64,000 nt of DNA, from the NCBI GenBank assembly GCA_035578175.1, contig JAQMRL010000002.1, positions 79,261,325 through 79,325,324 on the forward strand, written 5' to 3'. Positions 12,001 through 20,400 of this stretch are shown piece after piece (position 1 is the stretch's first letter; each line of letters opens with the position of its first letter). The notes under the pieces were generated by a model. The model saw nothing but the letters and a program-made list of their open reading frames with translations. It had not been told where the DNA came from and made no database searches. A program made the translations under genes and the position numbers. The stretch is from Catonia carolina (Eukaryota > Arthropoda > Insecta > Hemiptera > Achilidae).

Positions 12001-15000
12001 TACCACTACCGGAACCGACACGAACATTTTCATCGAAATCGGTCAACCGGAAGTAGTAGTTTATTCTCGTATAATTTTTCACTTTTTTGCGATTTTCTCA
12101 AAAACTGGTCCTACGATTTTTTTTATAATCGCCTGGTTTACTACATTTTTTATTCTCTACAAAATAGGGTAGGCGCCATGTTTGCTGAAATTCTGCGTGA
12201 GGCTGTTTTTACGTAAAAACATTTTCTTTTTAAGATTGCGGCTTTAATATGCATTTTAGCGCAAAACGTTATATAGTAAAAGTTGTAGAGAATGTAAAAT
12301 TCTACAACTTTTATTTCAAACATTTTTTTGTATAACGCTTAGTTTAGCGGTAATTAGCAATTTTCTGTTTTTTTCTCACGAAAACGTGTGAAAAATCGAT
12401 TTTTTTAAGATTTCGCCCTTAGAATGCATTTTACGACAAAAGTGTATGAAATAAAATTTATAGGAAATTAAGAGATCTACAACTTTTATTTTAAGCATTT
12501 TTTTGTACAGTGCCTAGTTTAGCGTGAATGAGCGATTTTCCGTATTTTTAAGCCAAACTGAGGTCGATTTTAATTTTGCGTATTTCACTAATGTTTTTTG
12601 AGGTTAGTTTTTTGTTCATTTCTAATGTTTTATTACTAATGTTAGGTTTATTGTTAATTATTTGCATTGGCAAGAGAAAGTTGTGTGAGTGTTTCACACC
12701 AGATTTTTTAATAAAGTTTTACATGTGAGAGCAACAGGTAAGACCCAATACTGCTCTCTTCAAACATACATAACAATACAATCGTAATATAATTAGCTTA
12801 TAATATATATATACAATAATGATGCTTATAACCTACAATATTATAACCTTATATTTATAACCTACAATATAATAATGAATGTACTAATGATTATAACATA
12901 TGAATATGAATAATATAAAATATATCCATGATGAATATAATATTTTAATATGATAGTATATAATATAATTGTGTAATAATATAATGATATAAGATTGAAT
13001 ATAATACACCCAAACAAACATAAAAATTTAAAAGAAGCATTTACTGTGGGCCTATATACGTACAAATAAATTACAGTATAATTTGGAAAGAAAAGAAAAA
13101 AAAGATTAAAAATAGAAAGTAAATAGAAAAGAACATAAAAGAAAAAAAAAAGAAGAAAAATATCAGAACAGGAGCCGTGGAACAAAAATTCGAATTTAGG
13201 AATAAATTTTTTTTTATAACTTAACTGATTAATCTTGGTTTGAACTACCTCGTTGGCTCATTGTACTGAAGGTCTTTTGTTTGATTCCTGATCGATCGTC
13301 TTCAAATATTAAATTATAAAATACATTTTCTGCAAATATACCATTAACCCTTACGCTGCCAGACTGTATGTACCTACTAGTTCAAAGAATGCCGAGCTAA
13401 AATCCCGTTATTTTACTAGGTAATTTTGAAAAATTGTTAAAAATTTCAGAATTGGCACAGGAGAAAGCTTTTAGTATCATTTTTACTTTCTCTTGCCTGT
13501 ATGAATATATAGGAAGGAAAGTATTGTTTTCATGTCGATTTTAACAAATACATGCTTCACCAGATCTACACGTTTCAGACCTCCTGAACCCAAAAAACAT
13601 GTATTTTTAGCGATTGGTCTGTTGTGTGTGTGTGTGTGTGTGTGTGTGAACAGAATATCTGAAGAACGAAACATCGTACGAACTTGAAACTTGAACCTTA
13701 AGTTACATACCACTACCGGACCCGACACAAACACTTTCATCAATATCGGTCAATCGAAAGTAGTTATTTATTCATGTAATTTTTCACTTTTTTGCGATTT
13801 TCTCAAAAACGGGTCCTACAATTTTTTTTAAAATAGACTCATTTTTCTAAATTTTTTATGCTCTACAAGATAGGGTAGGTGCCATGTTTGCTGAAATTCT
13901 TGGTGAGACTGTTTTCACGTAAAACAATTGTTTTTTTAAGATTACGGCTTTAATATGCATTTCAGTGCAAAAATGTATATAATAAAAGTTGTAGACAATT
14001 TAAAATGCTACAACTTTTTTATGTCAAACATTTTTTTGTATAACACTTAGTTTAGCAATAATTAGCGATTTTTTTTTTGTTTTTTTTTTCTCATGAAAAC
14101 GTGTGAAAAATTGATTTTATTAAGATTTTGGCCTTACTATGCATTTTACGACAAAAGTGTATATAATCAAATTTATAGAAAATTAAAAGATCTACAACTT
14201 TTTTTTTAAACATTTTTCTCTACAGAGCCTAGTTTAGCGTGAAAGAGTGATTTTCCCTATTTTTAAGCCAAACTGAGGTTGATTTTCATTTTTCGTCCTT
14301 CACTCATGATTAAAATGAAGTTATGTTTATTGAGGTTAGTTTTTTGTTTATTTCTAATGTTTTATTGGACACATCATGAGGGGGGCCTAAATACGAGATT
14401 CTGCATCTCATAATTCAAGGGAAACTCTTTGGTAAACGCTCGGTGGGACGCAGATGAATATCCTGGTTAAGAAACCTGAGAGAAGTTGACTGCTCGTCGC
14501 CTGACCATTTCAGAAAGGAGCAGTGGACAAGGTGCGACTGACCATGATGATAGCCAACCTTCGTAATGGAGAAGACACCTGAAGAAGAAGAATGTTTTAT
14601 TACTAATTTTAGGTTGTTGTTGTTGTTTAGGTCATCAGCTGAAAGTCTGGTTTGAACCTCTAGAAGTTTTACTAAGTAAAACAAGGAGTGAGGTGGTTTA
14701 CCATTGCCACAACTCACTGAGTGAAAAATTACGCTTTTCAGCATGCCAGGCCCGTTGAAAAGCACATATTTTCCACTCTGCAAATGACACCTTCACTTCA
14801 TTCACCACAGGGTTCAACTGTATAATGAAATTCATTACTTTCAGAGGAGATAACTCTGATTAGTGTCTTTTGCACCTCTACCTCTTCTGTTCTTAAATTA
14901 TTCAGTCATTTAATTGGCTGACCATGTGATAAGAAACAGAACTATTTATTTTAGCCCTGCAACGGACAGATAGAGTGTAAATAAATTTTAGGTTATATTG

Positions 15001-15047
15001 GTCATTATTTGCATTGGCAAGAGAAAGTCTTGTAAGTGTTTCACAAA

Positions 15048-15139
<92 letters not shown>

Positions 15140-15275
15140 TTATTTGTTTATTTAATGTTGTGTTTTTGTTTCGTAATAGGCTGAAGATGACGCAAATCTG
15201 GTGCCGCAATCTTCGGAAGGTGGTTTCCAATTCGATCCGGACACGAGTATACCGAGCGAGGGTTTCAAATTTTGA
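2926..15275 (+). CDS. Importin subunit alpha (KPNA3/KPNA4 type), C-terminal four exons
   Basis: This is a nuclear import adaptor: its armadillo (ARM) repeats bind classical nuclear localisation signals and couple cargo to importin beta. Coding exons are 2926-3060, 6599-6703, 11394-11717 and 15180-15275, giving 219 residues plus stop. All junctions are phase 0 with AG/GT borders. Diagnostic segments in order are [67 protein letters not shown] and [14 protein letters not shown]. The protein ends EGFKF, like the EGFQF-type ends of vertebrate KPNA3/4. The N-terminal IBB domain and first ARM repeats lie left of the window. Introns hold many transposons, but the exons show no stop or frameshift, so the gene looks functional. 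I give no symbol because the species is unknown; it corresponds to the insect importin alpha-3 group. Confidence 0.95.
3076..3818. mobile_element. M1 MITE (Tc1/mariner-like), interrupted copy
   Basis: The left end is CAGTTCAGCCGTTGTTAGTT and the right end ...TTAGGAGCAAACTCAGAAAGGCTGGACT. These are imperfect inverted termini shared with the complete copy at 47929-48245. The middle is displaced by a family C repeat (3296-3670). There is no coding capacity. It lies in the importin alpha intron after the 2926-3060 exon. Confidence 0.7.
3296..3670 (-). repeat. Family C retroposon copy
   Basis: The sequence on + begins near the hairpin AACAGCCGAAAGGCTGG and includes GGTTTTACTAAGTAAAAC and GCATGCCAGGCCCTC. 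Other copies lie at 4060-4510, 14617-14984, 35942-36340, 37832-38085, 51047-51425 and 54710-55103. Orientation is taken from the copy at 14617, whose minus strand ends in (AAC)n. It is inserted in the M1 MITE and faces the 4060-4510 copy. Confidence 0.7.
4060..4510 (+). repeat. Family C retroposon copy, opposite orientation
   Basis: This is the reverse complement of 3296-3670 with separate substitutions. The two form a loose inverted pair about 400 bp apart. A 15-bp motif, GCCCATAACGGACAG, is duplicated at 4091-4130. The open frame running through here ([18 protein letters not shown]...) recurs in other copies and is a by-product of the repeat, not a gene. Confidence 0.65.
4638..5166. mobile_element. 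M2 MITE (Tc1/mariner-like), uninterrupted copy
   Basis: The ends are TATACTGTGGACAATTTGAA and ...AATTCTAATTGTCCAAGGTATA, imperfect inverted repeats beginning at TA. A second copy at 38084-39540 carries a Helentron-like insertion. This copy keeps the unfilled site at about 4913-4927. There is no coding capacity. Confidence 0.7.
5165..6477 (-). mobile_element. Degraded Tc1/mariner-superfamily transposon with transposase remnant
   Basis: The outer ends TATAGGGTGGAG (left) and CTCCACCCTGTATA (right) are inverted repeats next to TA dinucleotides. On the minus strand the transposase is readable in pieces. The N-terminal part is near 6350-6260 ([20 protein letters not shown]). The helix-turn-helix region runs down to about 6000. 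The catalytic core at 5965-5573 has FFSDEAHF (first Asp) and [12 protein letters not shown] (second Asp). The last part at 5600-5283 has [20 protein letters not shown]. Frame changes near 6240, 5990 and 5575 break the protein into at least three frames, so it is a pseudogene. The left end abuts the M2 MITE at a shared TA, suggesting insertion at that edge. It lies in an importin alpha intron. Confidence 0.85.
6599..6703 (+). CDS. Importin alpha exon, 35 codons
   Basis: The acceptor is TTCTTACAG/GAAGCA after a T-rich tract, and the donor is AAA/GTAAGT. It encodes [16 protein letters not shown] through IIQNLSK, part of an ARM repeat. Confidence 0.94.
6877..7165 (+). repeat. tRNA-like SINE with a distinct head
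   Basis: A GTGTAGTGGTCAGC A-box-like segment is followed about 45 bp later by GGGTTCGATTCCC (B box). The head differs from SINE-A and SINE-B. The 3' part includes a palindromic CCGGAGG...CCTCCG segment and a (GA)n run. Confidence 0.55.
7176..7386. mobile_element. Possible ~210-bp MITE with 13-bp TIRs
   Basis: ATAAGTTGACGAT near the left end is the exact reverse complement of ATCGTCAACTTAT near the right end. The interior has no coding capacity and contains a C12 run. I see no clear target duplication, so the superfamily is unknown. Confidence 0.4.
7388..8105 (-). mobile_element. LINE 3' fragment (same family as 34062-34935)
   Basis: The minus strand carries RT C-terminal remnants ([21 protein letters not shown], then [20 protein letters not shown]) with stops further upstream. 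A 3' region follows, ending GGCGC and an A tract (T tract at 7388 on +). The same order occurs at 34062-34935. Confidence 0.65.
8120..8630. other. AT-rich intronic sequence
   Basis: There is an (AAT)n microsatellite near 8190 and a small palindrome CAGCTGCTTTTAAACCAGCTG near 8466. No gene or recognisable element is seen. Confidence 0.5.
8640..9777 (+). mobile_element. Helentron-like repeat copy H1 (with nested SINE-B)
   Basis: The family starts ACTTTCTCTTGCC, followed by a CCTATAT..ATATAGG-type hairpin. It has an internal (GT)n tract and a subterminal GGCAAGAGAAAG that mirrors the 5' end. It ends with the hairpin GTGTGAGTGTTTCACAC and CCAGA within a T run. This non-autonomous layout resembles DINE-1/HINE elements mobilised by Helentrons. 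SINE-B is inserted at 9340-9532, between copies of CTACAACTTTT. H1 and H2 share about 170 bp of additional sequence after the 3' end. Confidence 0.6.
9340..9532 (-). repeat. SINE-B with tail T1, inserted in H1
   Basis: On the minus strand the A-box region is TTGGCGCAGCTGGTAACG and the B box GGGTTCGAATCCCA. The tail region has GCTAATGACCTTGTAGTTGA. CTACAACTTTT lies on both sides, a target-site duplication within the host repeat. Confidence 0.8.
9950..10192. other. Unclassified ~240-bp insertion between H1 and H2
   Basis: Comparing the flank of H1 with that of H2, sequence continuous in the second unit (AAGCCCAG then TTGCCATGA, at 11331-11346) is split here by about 240 bp of less AT-rich DNA. 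I do not recognise it and see no convincing terminal repeats. Confidence 0.45.
10234..11171 (+). mobile_element. Helentron-like repeat copy H2
   Basis: This is a full-length copy, ACTTTCTCTTGCC to CACACCAGA, with internal (GT)n near 10370. Its left flank (TTGCCATGACATAACAATCA) is repeated on its right side at 11339 (TTGCCATGATGTATCAATCA), indicating tandem duplication of element plus flank. Confidence 0.6.
11394..11717 (+). CDS. Importin alpha exon, 108 codons
   Basis: The acceptor is TTTTTTTAG/GGTGAT and the donor GAT/GTAAGT. It encodes [20 protein letters not shown] through [12 protein letters not shown], covering the last ARM repeats. It starts directly after the duplicated Helentron-like unit, whose T-rich 3' flank supplies the polypyrimidine tract. 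Confidence 0.95.
11781..12703 (+). mobile_element. Helentron-like repeat copy H3
   Basis: A near full-length copy with both family ends and a long (TG)n at 11915-11935. It begins only 63 bp after an importin alpha exon. The 3' hairpin GTGTGAGTGTTTCACAC is intact. Confidence 0.6.
12720..13480. other. AT-rich intron sequence
   Basis: Low-complexity TA-rich and A-rich DNA. The long minus-strand frame at 12862-13185 is F/Y/I-rich low complexity and not a credible gene. A weak tRNA-like segment at 13245-13295 may be a worn SINE head. Confidence 0.5.
14367..14590 (+). mobile_element. LINE 3' tail insertion with 11-bp target duplication
   Basis: Flanked by AATGTTTTATT at 14356-14366 and 14591-14601. 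Across several frames it reads as a LINE C-terminal tail (EIL..II.GK.FGKR.VGRR, then LRNLRE.) and ends in (GAA)n. It is a 5'-truncated retrotransposition product. Confidence 0.75.
14617..14984 (-). repeat. Family C retroposon with target-site duplication
   Basis: AATTTTAGGTT occurs on both sides. On the minus strand the unit ends ...GGTCATCAGC mirror followed by (AAC)n. A variable 11-bp duplication plus a simple 3' tail indicates retroposition. No A/B boxes are evident, so it may be a LINE-derived rather than tRNA-derived unit. Confidence 0.65.
15050..15137. repeat. 88-base T tract before an importin alpha acceptor
   Basis: An uninterrupted T run ends 42 bp before the last coding exon. It grew from the T run at the 3' border of H4. 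Confidence 0.9.
15180..15275 (+). CDS. Importin alpha terminal coding exon
   Basis: The acceptor is TTTCGTAATAG/GCTGAAG. It encodes 31 residues ending [10 protein letters not shown], then TGA. The acidic stretch [10 protein letters not shown] matches the C-terminal tail of KPNA3/4-type importins. Confidence 0.93.
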   Translation, partial: AEDDANLVPQSSEGGFQFDPDTSIPSEGFKF

Positions 15276-15362
15276 ATTTATTTTATTATCGTCACATGAT
15301 TGATCGATCGATTGATTTTTATGAGCGACAGTTTTGTTGATAATAATAATAATTGATGCTGA

Positions 15363-15368
15363 AATAAA
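15363..15368 (+). terminator. Candidate importin alpha poly(A) signal
   Basis: AATAAA lies 88 bp after the stop codon. It is the first such hexamer downstream and the only one before the LINE insertion at 15557. Other sites could lie beyond the LINE. Confidence 0.4.
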
Positions 15369-15434
15369 AAATAATTAATAATTACAAACAGGAATGATGA
15401 GAGAAGCTTCTTGTACATGTACATTAATTTAATG

Positions 15435-15438
<4 letters not shown>

Positions 15439-15482
<44 letters not shown>
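15439..15482. repeat. 44-base T tract
   Basis: An uninterrupted T run in the 3' flank of importin alpha, between the stop codon and the LINE. Confidence 0.9.
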
Positions 15483-15486
<4 letters not shown>

Positions 15487-15543
15487 GACTTTTTTCTTAT
15501 ATGATGAATTGATGAACGAATGAATAATAATTTACGGTTTTAT

Positions 15544-15556
15544 TATTACTATTATA
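15544..15556. repeat. Left target-site duplication of the I-like LINE
   Basis: TATTACTATTATA, identical to 21610-21622, directly before the first base of the element (CCCCCCAGGGGG...). Confidence 0.92.
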
Positions 15557-16066
15557 CCCCCCAGGGGGCACCCATTCTTATATATATGAATGCTCGTCCA
15601 TGCATATATATGTGGGTGTTCGGGTGTGGCAACCCCGGGACCCCAGCTAAGAGCTAACCTTATTTCAAAACTATACACAGGTTGCTCTTACACTACACAC
15701 AACAATAATACTACATCACACACACCACACTTTCTTTCAACACACACATTTACATACCCTACACTCAACACATACACAAAGTTTTTCTTACACACATTTA
15801 TAATGCTGGCGAGGATGGGATGCGGGCTGGTCGTGCGTAACCCTTTCCGGATTGGAAGGTCTGGACTGTGGTTGTGCTGCTGTGAGCTTGCTCTGCCGAG
15901 GCTTTGCGCCATCCTTTAGCCCTTCCAGTCGCTTCGGTACTGTGGCAAGAAGTGGACCATGGGTAAGAGTGTCGGAGCTCTTACTGCTGCGTGCGAGCCT
16001 CTGGGACGTCGGTATCAGTGGGTCAGGCAGTACCTGACTCCCCGGCCCGGATGAAATACGTGGGAG

Positions 16067-17449
16067 ATGGCTGCCGGGAGTACTCGGCCGGGTCCTTCTT
16101 TTTTACTAGGGACCTGCGGCGTGCGCGGGTCATCTCTCCGCCCGCACCCTGCTTTCACGATGACTGGAAAAGCACTAAAGATAATGTCAAATAAACAATC
16201 TTCCCTCGGATGTAAAAGACTATGGTCTAGCTTGTCTGACGATAGTGATAATAGTGGTGTATTAAGTAACACGGACAAATTTTTCGTTGTTCGTTGTGTT
16301 GCAGAAGAAGGGTCGCTATCAAAAGTTTCCCCCTTCATTATTAACAGGTCTGTGCAGTCGGTTTGTGGCTCCCCACATTCAATTAAAAAACTAAGGAATG
16401 GTACTTTGTTAATTGAAACAACGTCTGCGAAGCAAAGTAGCAGCGTTGTTAAAATTACACAAATAGGAAGTACTGCAGTCACTGTTGAACCGCATAGATC
16501 CCTCAACTCATCTCGAGGAGTGGTTTACTCTCGAGATATACATGATATGTCTGAGGCTGAGTTATTGGAGGAGCTTACCCCCCAGCGAGTGACGCAAGTC
16601 AAAAGAGTTACGCGTCGGGAAAATGGTATTGATGTCGGTACCCCGACACTTATCATAACATTTTCCACCCCACAACCTCCAGATCGTCTAAAGTTGGGTT
16701 ACTTGTCTGTTCGAGTGAGACCGTATGTCCCAAACCCTCTGCGCTGTTTTCAGTGCCAGGAATACGGACATACGAAAATTAACTGCAAGAAACCTGCGAT
16801 ATGCGCAAAGTGCAGTTCACCTGACCACTTAGACAGCGAATGCACTTCTGAAACAGAACTGTGTGCAAACTGTAAAGGAAGTCACTCAGCAAGGTCTCGG
16901 GAATGCCCTAAGTATAAAGAAGAACGGGAAATTCAGAAAATTTCGTCTGAACAGAAGCTTTCCTTTCCCGCTGCCCGGAGCGAGTACAGAAAACTAAATA
17001 GCATCCGAAATGCAGTCCAGCCTGACATTTCGTTTGCAGCTGCAACTAGTGTTCAGTCTCGTGTGTCTGGTGAGTGCTCGTCATGCGTAGAGTTGAAAAG
17101 TGTTGTTGAGAACCTCACTAAACAGGTTGCTTCCCTAACTTCTGCACTTAAAGCGTTATTAAGCACCAAGCAAACAGAAATTGGTTCAAAGAGCTCAGTG
17201 TCTCAAGTATCTAACCTCTCTGCGACGCAGAGTACAAAAGCTCAGCTGTCATGTAAGACAGCCTCTACCTCAAAGGGAAAACCCCTTTCAGTATCCAAGA
17301 CGCTTCCAGCGGAAGCGTCTAAATTTTTAAAATCTCCTCCGTCTGGGTCCAAGATCCACGATATGATAGGAGATTCATCGGCCCTAGAAAAGGGCTTTAT
17401 ACAAGTAAAAGGGAAAAAAGGGAAGGAGAAAATTGTGTTTGAAACGTAA
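16067..17449 (+). CDS. LINE ORF1: nucleic-acid-binding protein with CCHC knuckles
   Basis: 460 residues from the ATG at 16067; a second in-frame ATG at 16160 (MTGKALKIMSNKQ) would give 429 and lies after the GC-rich leader, so it may be the real start. The protein resembles gag-like ORF1 of I-group LINEs, which coats element RNA. Three zinc knuckles lie at residues about 227-280: CFQCQEYGHTKINC, CAKCSSPDHLDSEC and CANCKGSHSARSREC. They are preceded by a folded region with LIITFSTPQPPDRLKLGY and followed by a Ser/Lys-rich tail (CSSCVELKSVVENLTKQVAS may be a short coiled coil). It ends in TAA at 17447-17449. The frame remains open beyond this stop into ORF2. Confidence 0.9.
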   Translation: MAAGSTRPGPSFLLGTCGVRGSSLRPHPAFTMTGKALKIMSNKQSSLGCKRLWSSLSDDSDNSGVLSNTDKFFVVRCVAEEGSLSKVSPFIINRSVQSVCGSPHSIKKLRNGTLLIETTSAKQSSSVVKITQIGSTAVTVEPHRSLNSSRGVVYSRDIHDMSEAELLEELTPQRVTQVKRVTRRENGIDVGTPTLIITFSTPQPPDRLKLGYLSVRVRPYVPNPLRCFQCQEYGHTKINCKKPAICAKCSSPDHLDSECTSETELCANCKGSHSARSRECPKYKEEREIQKISSEQKLSFPAARSEYRKLNSIRNAVQPDISFAAATSVQSRVSGECSSCVELKSVVENLTKQVASLTSALKALLSTKQTEIGSKSSVSQVSNLSATQSTKAQLSCKTASTSKGKPLSVSKTLPAEASKFLKSPPSGSKIHDMIGDSSALEKGFIQVKGKKGKEKIVFET

Positions 17450-20400
17450 CTCCTCCGTTGCGAAATACCCTTTAATAGTTTAATTCAATGGAATGTTCGC
17501 GGGATCCGGTCTAGGTATGAAGATATAAAGATATTGATCCGGGATAAGTGTCCGTTTGCGCTTTGCCTGCAAGAGACGATGTTACAACCTGATATCCGAT
17601 TATCCTTTCGTGGATACGAAATGTTTAGGAAAGATTCCCTGCATGGTGGCCCTGGTGGTGGGGTCGCTATATTACTTCACCAGTCAATGCAGGGGATAAA
17701 TCTGGATATTCAGACGGATCTTCAGGCCGTAGCAATCAGGATAACTGTCCCGGTGTCGGTTTGCGTGTGTAATATTTATTTACCACCAAACACAGACATT
17801 TCATACCTTGCCATAAGAGAATTACTGGAACAGTTACCAGCTCCATATATCGTCCTAGGAGATTTCAATGGTCACCATTATTCTTGGGGCTCCTCACTGT
17901 GCAATGGTAGAGGTCACATGGTGGAGAGGGTCCGGAGTGATTTAGACTTATGTCTATTGAACGATGGATCTGAAACATTCATGTCATCCTCAACAGGATC
18001 CTGGTCGTGCTTGGACCTTACTTTCTGTAGCCCGTCCCTTGTACCACGGTTGTTGTGGAGAGTACTGCCAGACCTGTACGGAAGTGATCATCGACCGGTG
18101 GTGGTCGAGTTTTTTGACTATCAGTCTGTCGATGACCTTCCAAAACGATGGATAGAGAAGCTTGCACGGTGGAATGAGTTTTCAAGTTTGATGGAATCTG
18201 AATATGAAGATGATGATGATGCACGAAGCCTGTTGTCTTCCTTTGTGGAGAGGATGTCTGCAGCAGCTGCCCAGAGCATTCCTAAAACATCGGGTAAAGC
18301 GCGGCGGCCGCCGGTGCCTTGGTGGAATAATCGGTGTAAGGAGGCTCTTCAGGACCGCCGTAGGGCCCTGCGAATTTTTAGTCGCAGACCTACGGATGCT
18401 AACCTGGAAGCTTACCGAAGAGCTCGGGCCTGCTGTAGGCGTATCTTTCTGGAGAGTAAGAGAGAGTCGTGGAGCCGTTATGTTGCAGATATTAATAGGA
18501 GTACCCCTGTGACAACGGTGTGGAGAAGACTGCGGTCCGTTTGTGGAAGGATGTCTCCGCACCGAATTGCAGGGTTGCAAACTGACGGTTCCGTGATTAC
18601 GTCACCAATCGACATTGCGAATGCAATTGGTTCTTCGTTAAGATCAGCATCTCTCACGTCTTCATATTCAATTCAATTTCAAAATCATAAGAAAACCATT
18701 GAATCTCTTCCTTTTCATATAGCGGACACAAATGATCCTCTGAACATTCCTTTTTCAATGCCTGAACTAAGAAAAGCGCTCAAAGTTTCTCGAAATACCT
18801 CGCCTGGAGGAGATGAAATTACACTTTCGATGATAGCGCATTTACCAGACTCCGGGTTAAGGCAACTCCTACATATCTTTAATAAAATATACGCTTCTAG
18901 AAAGCTTCCAGAATCTTGGAAAGAAGCAATTGTTGTCCCGATCCTCAAACCTGGCAAAGATAAAATGTTGGCCTCCAGCTATCGCCCCATCTCTCTGACA
19001 AGTGTTGTATGTAAGGTGATGGAAAGAATGGTGAATAGTCGTCTCATGTGGTATCTGGAAAAGAATGACTTCCTCGCTCCTGAACAGAGCGGTTTTCGGA
19101 GAGGGAGGTCTTCGACAGACCACTTGGTGGCCCTTGAGACGGCTATCTGCAATGCGTTTGCATTGCGGCAGCGACTCGTTGCCGTATTCTTTGATTTGAA
19201 AAAAGCATATGATACGGCTTGGCGACGTGGTATTCTTAATACCTTGCGGGAGTGGGGCATCGCTGGGAACATGTTGGCCTTCATTAAAGACTTTCTGGAT
19301 GACCGATCATTTCGTGTAAGGGTTGGTCAGAGTTTGTCAAACAGGTTTGATTTGGAAAATGGTATACCGCAGGGGAGTGTAATTAGTTGTACCCTATTTG
19401 CAGTTGCCATTAACAATATTGTGAAAAGTTGCGTATACCCTGTTAAATGTTCGTTGTTTGTAGATGATTTTGCGATATATGTTGCATCTAGAAATGTTGT
19501 TTCAGCTGAACGAGCCCTACAGCTTACTATATACCGTCTTGAAGAATGGTCACGGCAGACTGGCTTTAGTTTTTCTCCTGAGAAGACTAAATGCATTCAG
19601 TTTTGCCGAATACGGACTGATAATGTTCCAAGACTGTATTTAATGGGTCAGTATATCGAAGTTAGCACTGAAATCAGGTTTCTAGGTGTTATATTCGACA
19701 AAAGACTTACATGGGTTCCGCATATAAAAGACCTACGGGCTAGGTGCTTAAAGGTGGTTGATATTTTGCGTGTTCTTACAGGTACATGTTGGGGAGCTGA
19801 TAGATCATGTATGATAAGGTTCTACAAGGCTCTAGTGCGATCACGTATAGATTATGGCGCTGTAGCGTACTCATCTGCTACTCCCACTTCGCTGAGAATG
19901 CTTGACACGATCCACAATTCATGTTTACGATTGTCTACAGGTGCTTTTCGTTCTAGCCCTGTTGTCAGCATCTTAGTTGAAAGTGGAGAAATGTCGTTAC
20001 ACAGACGTCGCCAGCAGCTTGTATTGACGTACTTTGCCAAGTTGAAAGCTAGACCTTATCATTTTTTGCATGACATCATTCTCAACAACCCTTGTCATGA
20101 TTTGCATCTGATGAATGCCCGATTGCCTTCACCATTCGGTGTAAGAGCGTTGGGGATATGCAACAACCTCGGTATTGCGATTCCTCGTGTGTACCCATGT
20201 TATTCATGTCTCTTTCCACCCTGGACCATCGCTCAGTTACACATTAACTTTGAAATGTGTAAATACTCAAAGGCAGACACAAGTTCTGTGGTATTTAATA
20301 GCATTTTCAGTGAGTTAGTTGAAGCTATTAAACCATCTACGGTTGTATACACGGATGGATCAAAGTCAGATGTTGGAGTTGGTTGCTCGTTTGTTGCTAA

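Larger units (their letters stand above)
13485..15048 (+). mobile_element. Helentron-like repeat copy H4, split by two retroposons
   Basis: The 5' end and (GT)n are at 13485-13650. The body continues to 14366, then 14602-14616, then 14985-15048. The interruptions are a LINE tail (14367-14590) and a family C retroposon (14617-14984), each with its own target-site duplication. The terminal hairpin is damaged (GTAAGTGTTTCAC) and the following T run is expanded to 88. Confidence 0.6.

Noticed and set aside
12862..13185. 107-codon minus-strand frame
   Set aside because: Low-complexity F/Y/I/L-rich translation of A- and AT-rich intronic DNA, with no domain and no support.
14988..15230. Poly-lysine frame (-) and poly-phenylalanine frame (+) over the T tract
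   Set aside because: Pure products of the 88-T homopolymer and surrounding intron.
17964..20040. Several other-frame ORFs over the LINE ORF2
   Set aside because: Shadows of the long, confidently identified APE-RT-RNase H frame.
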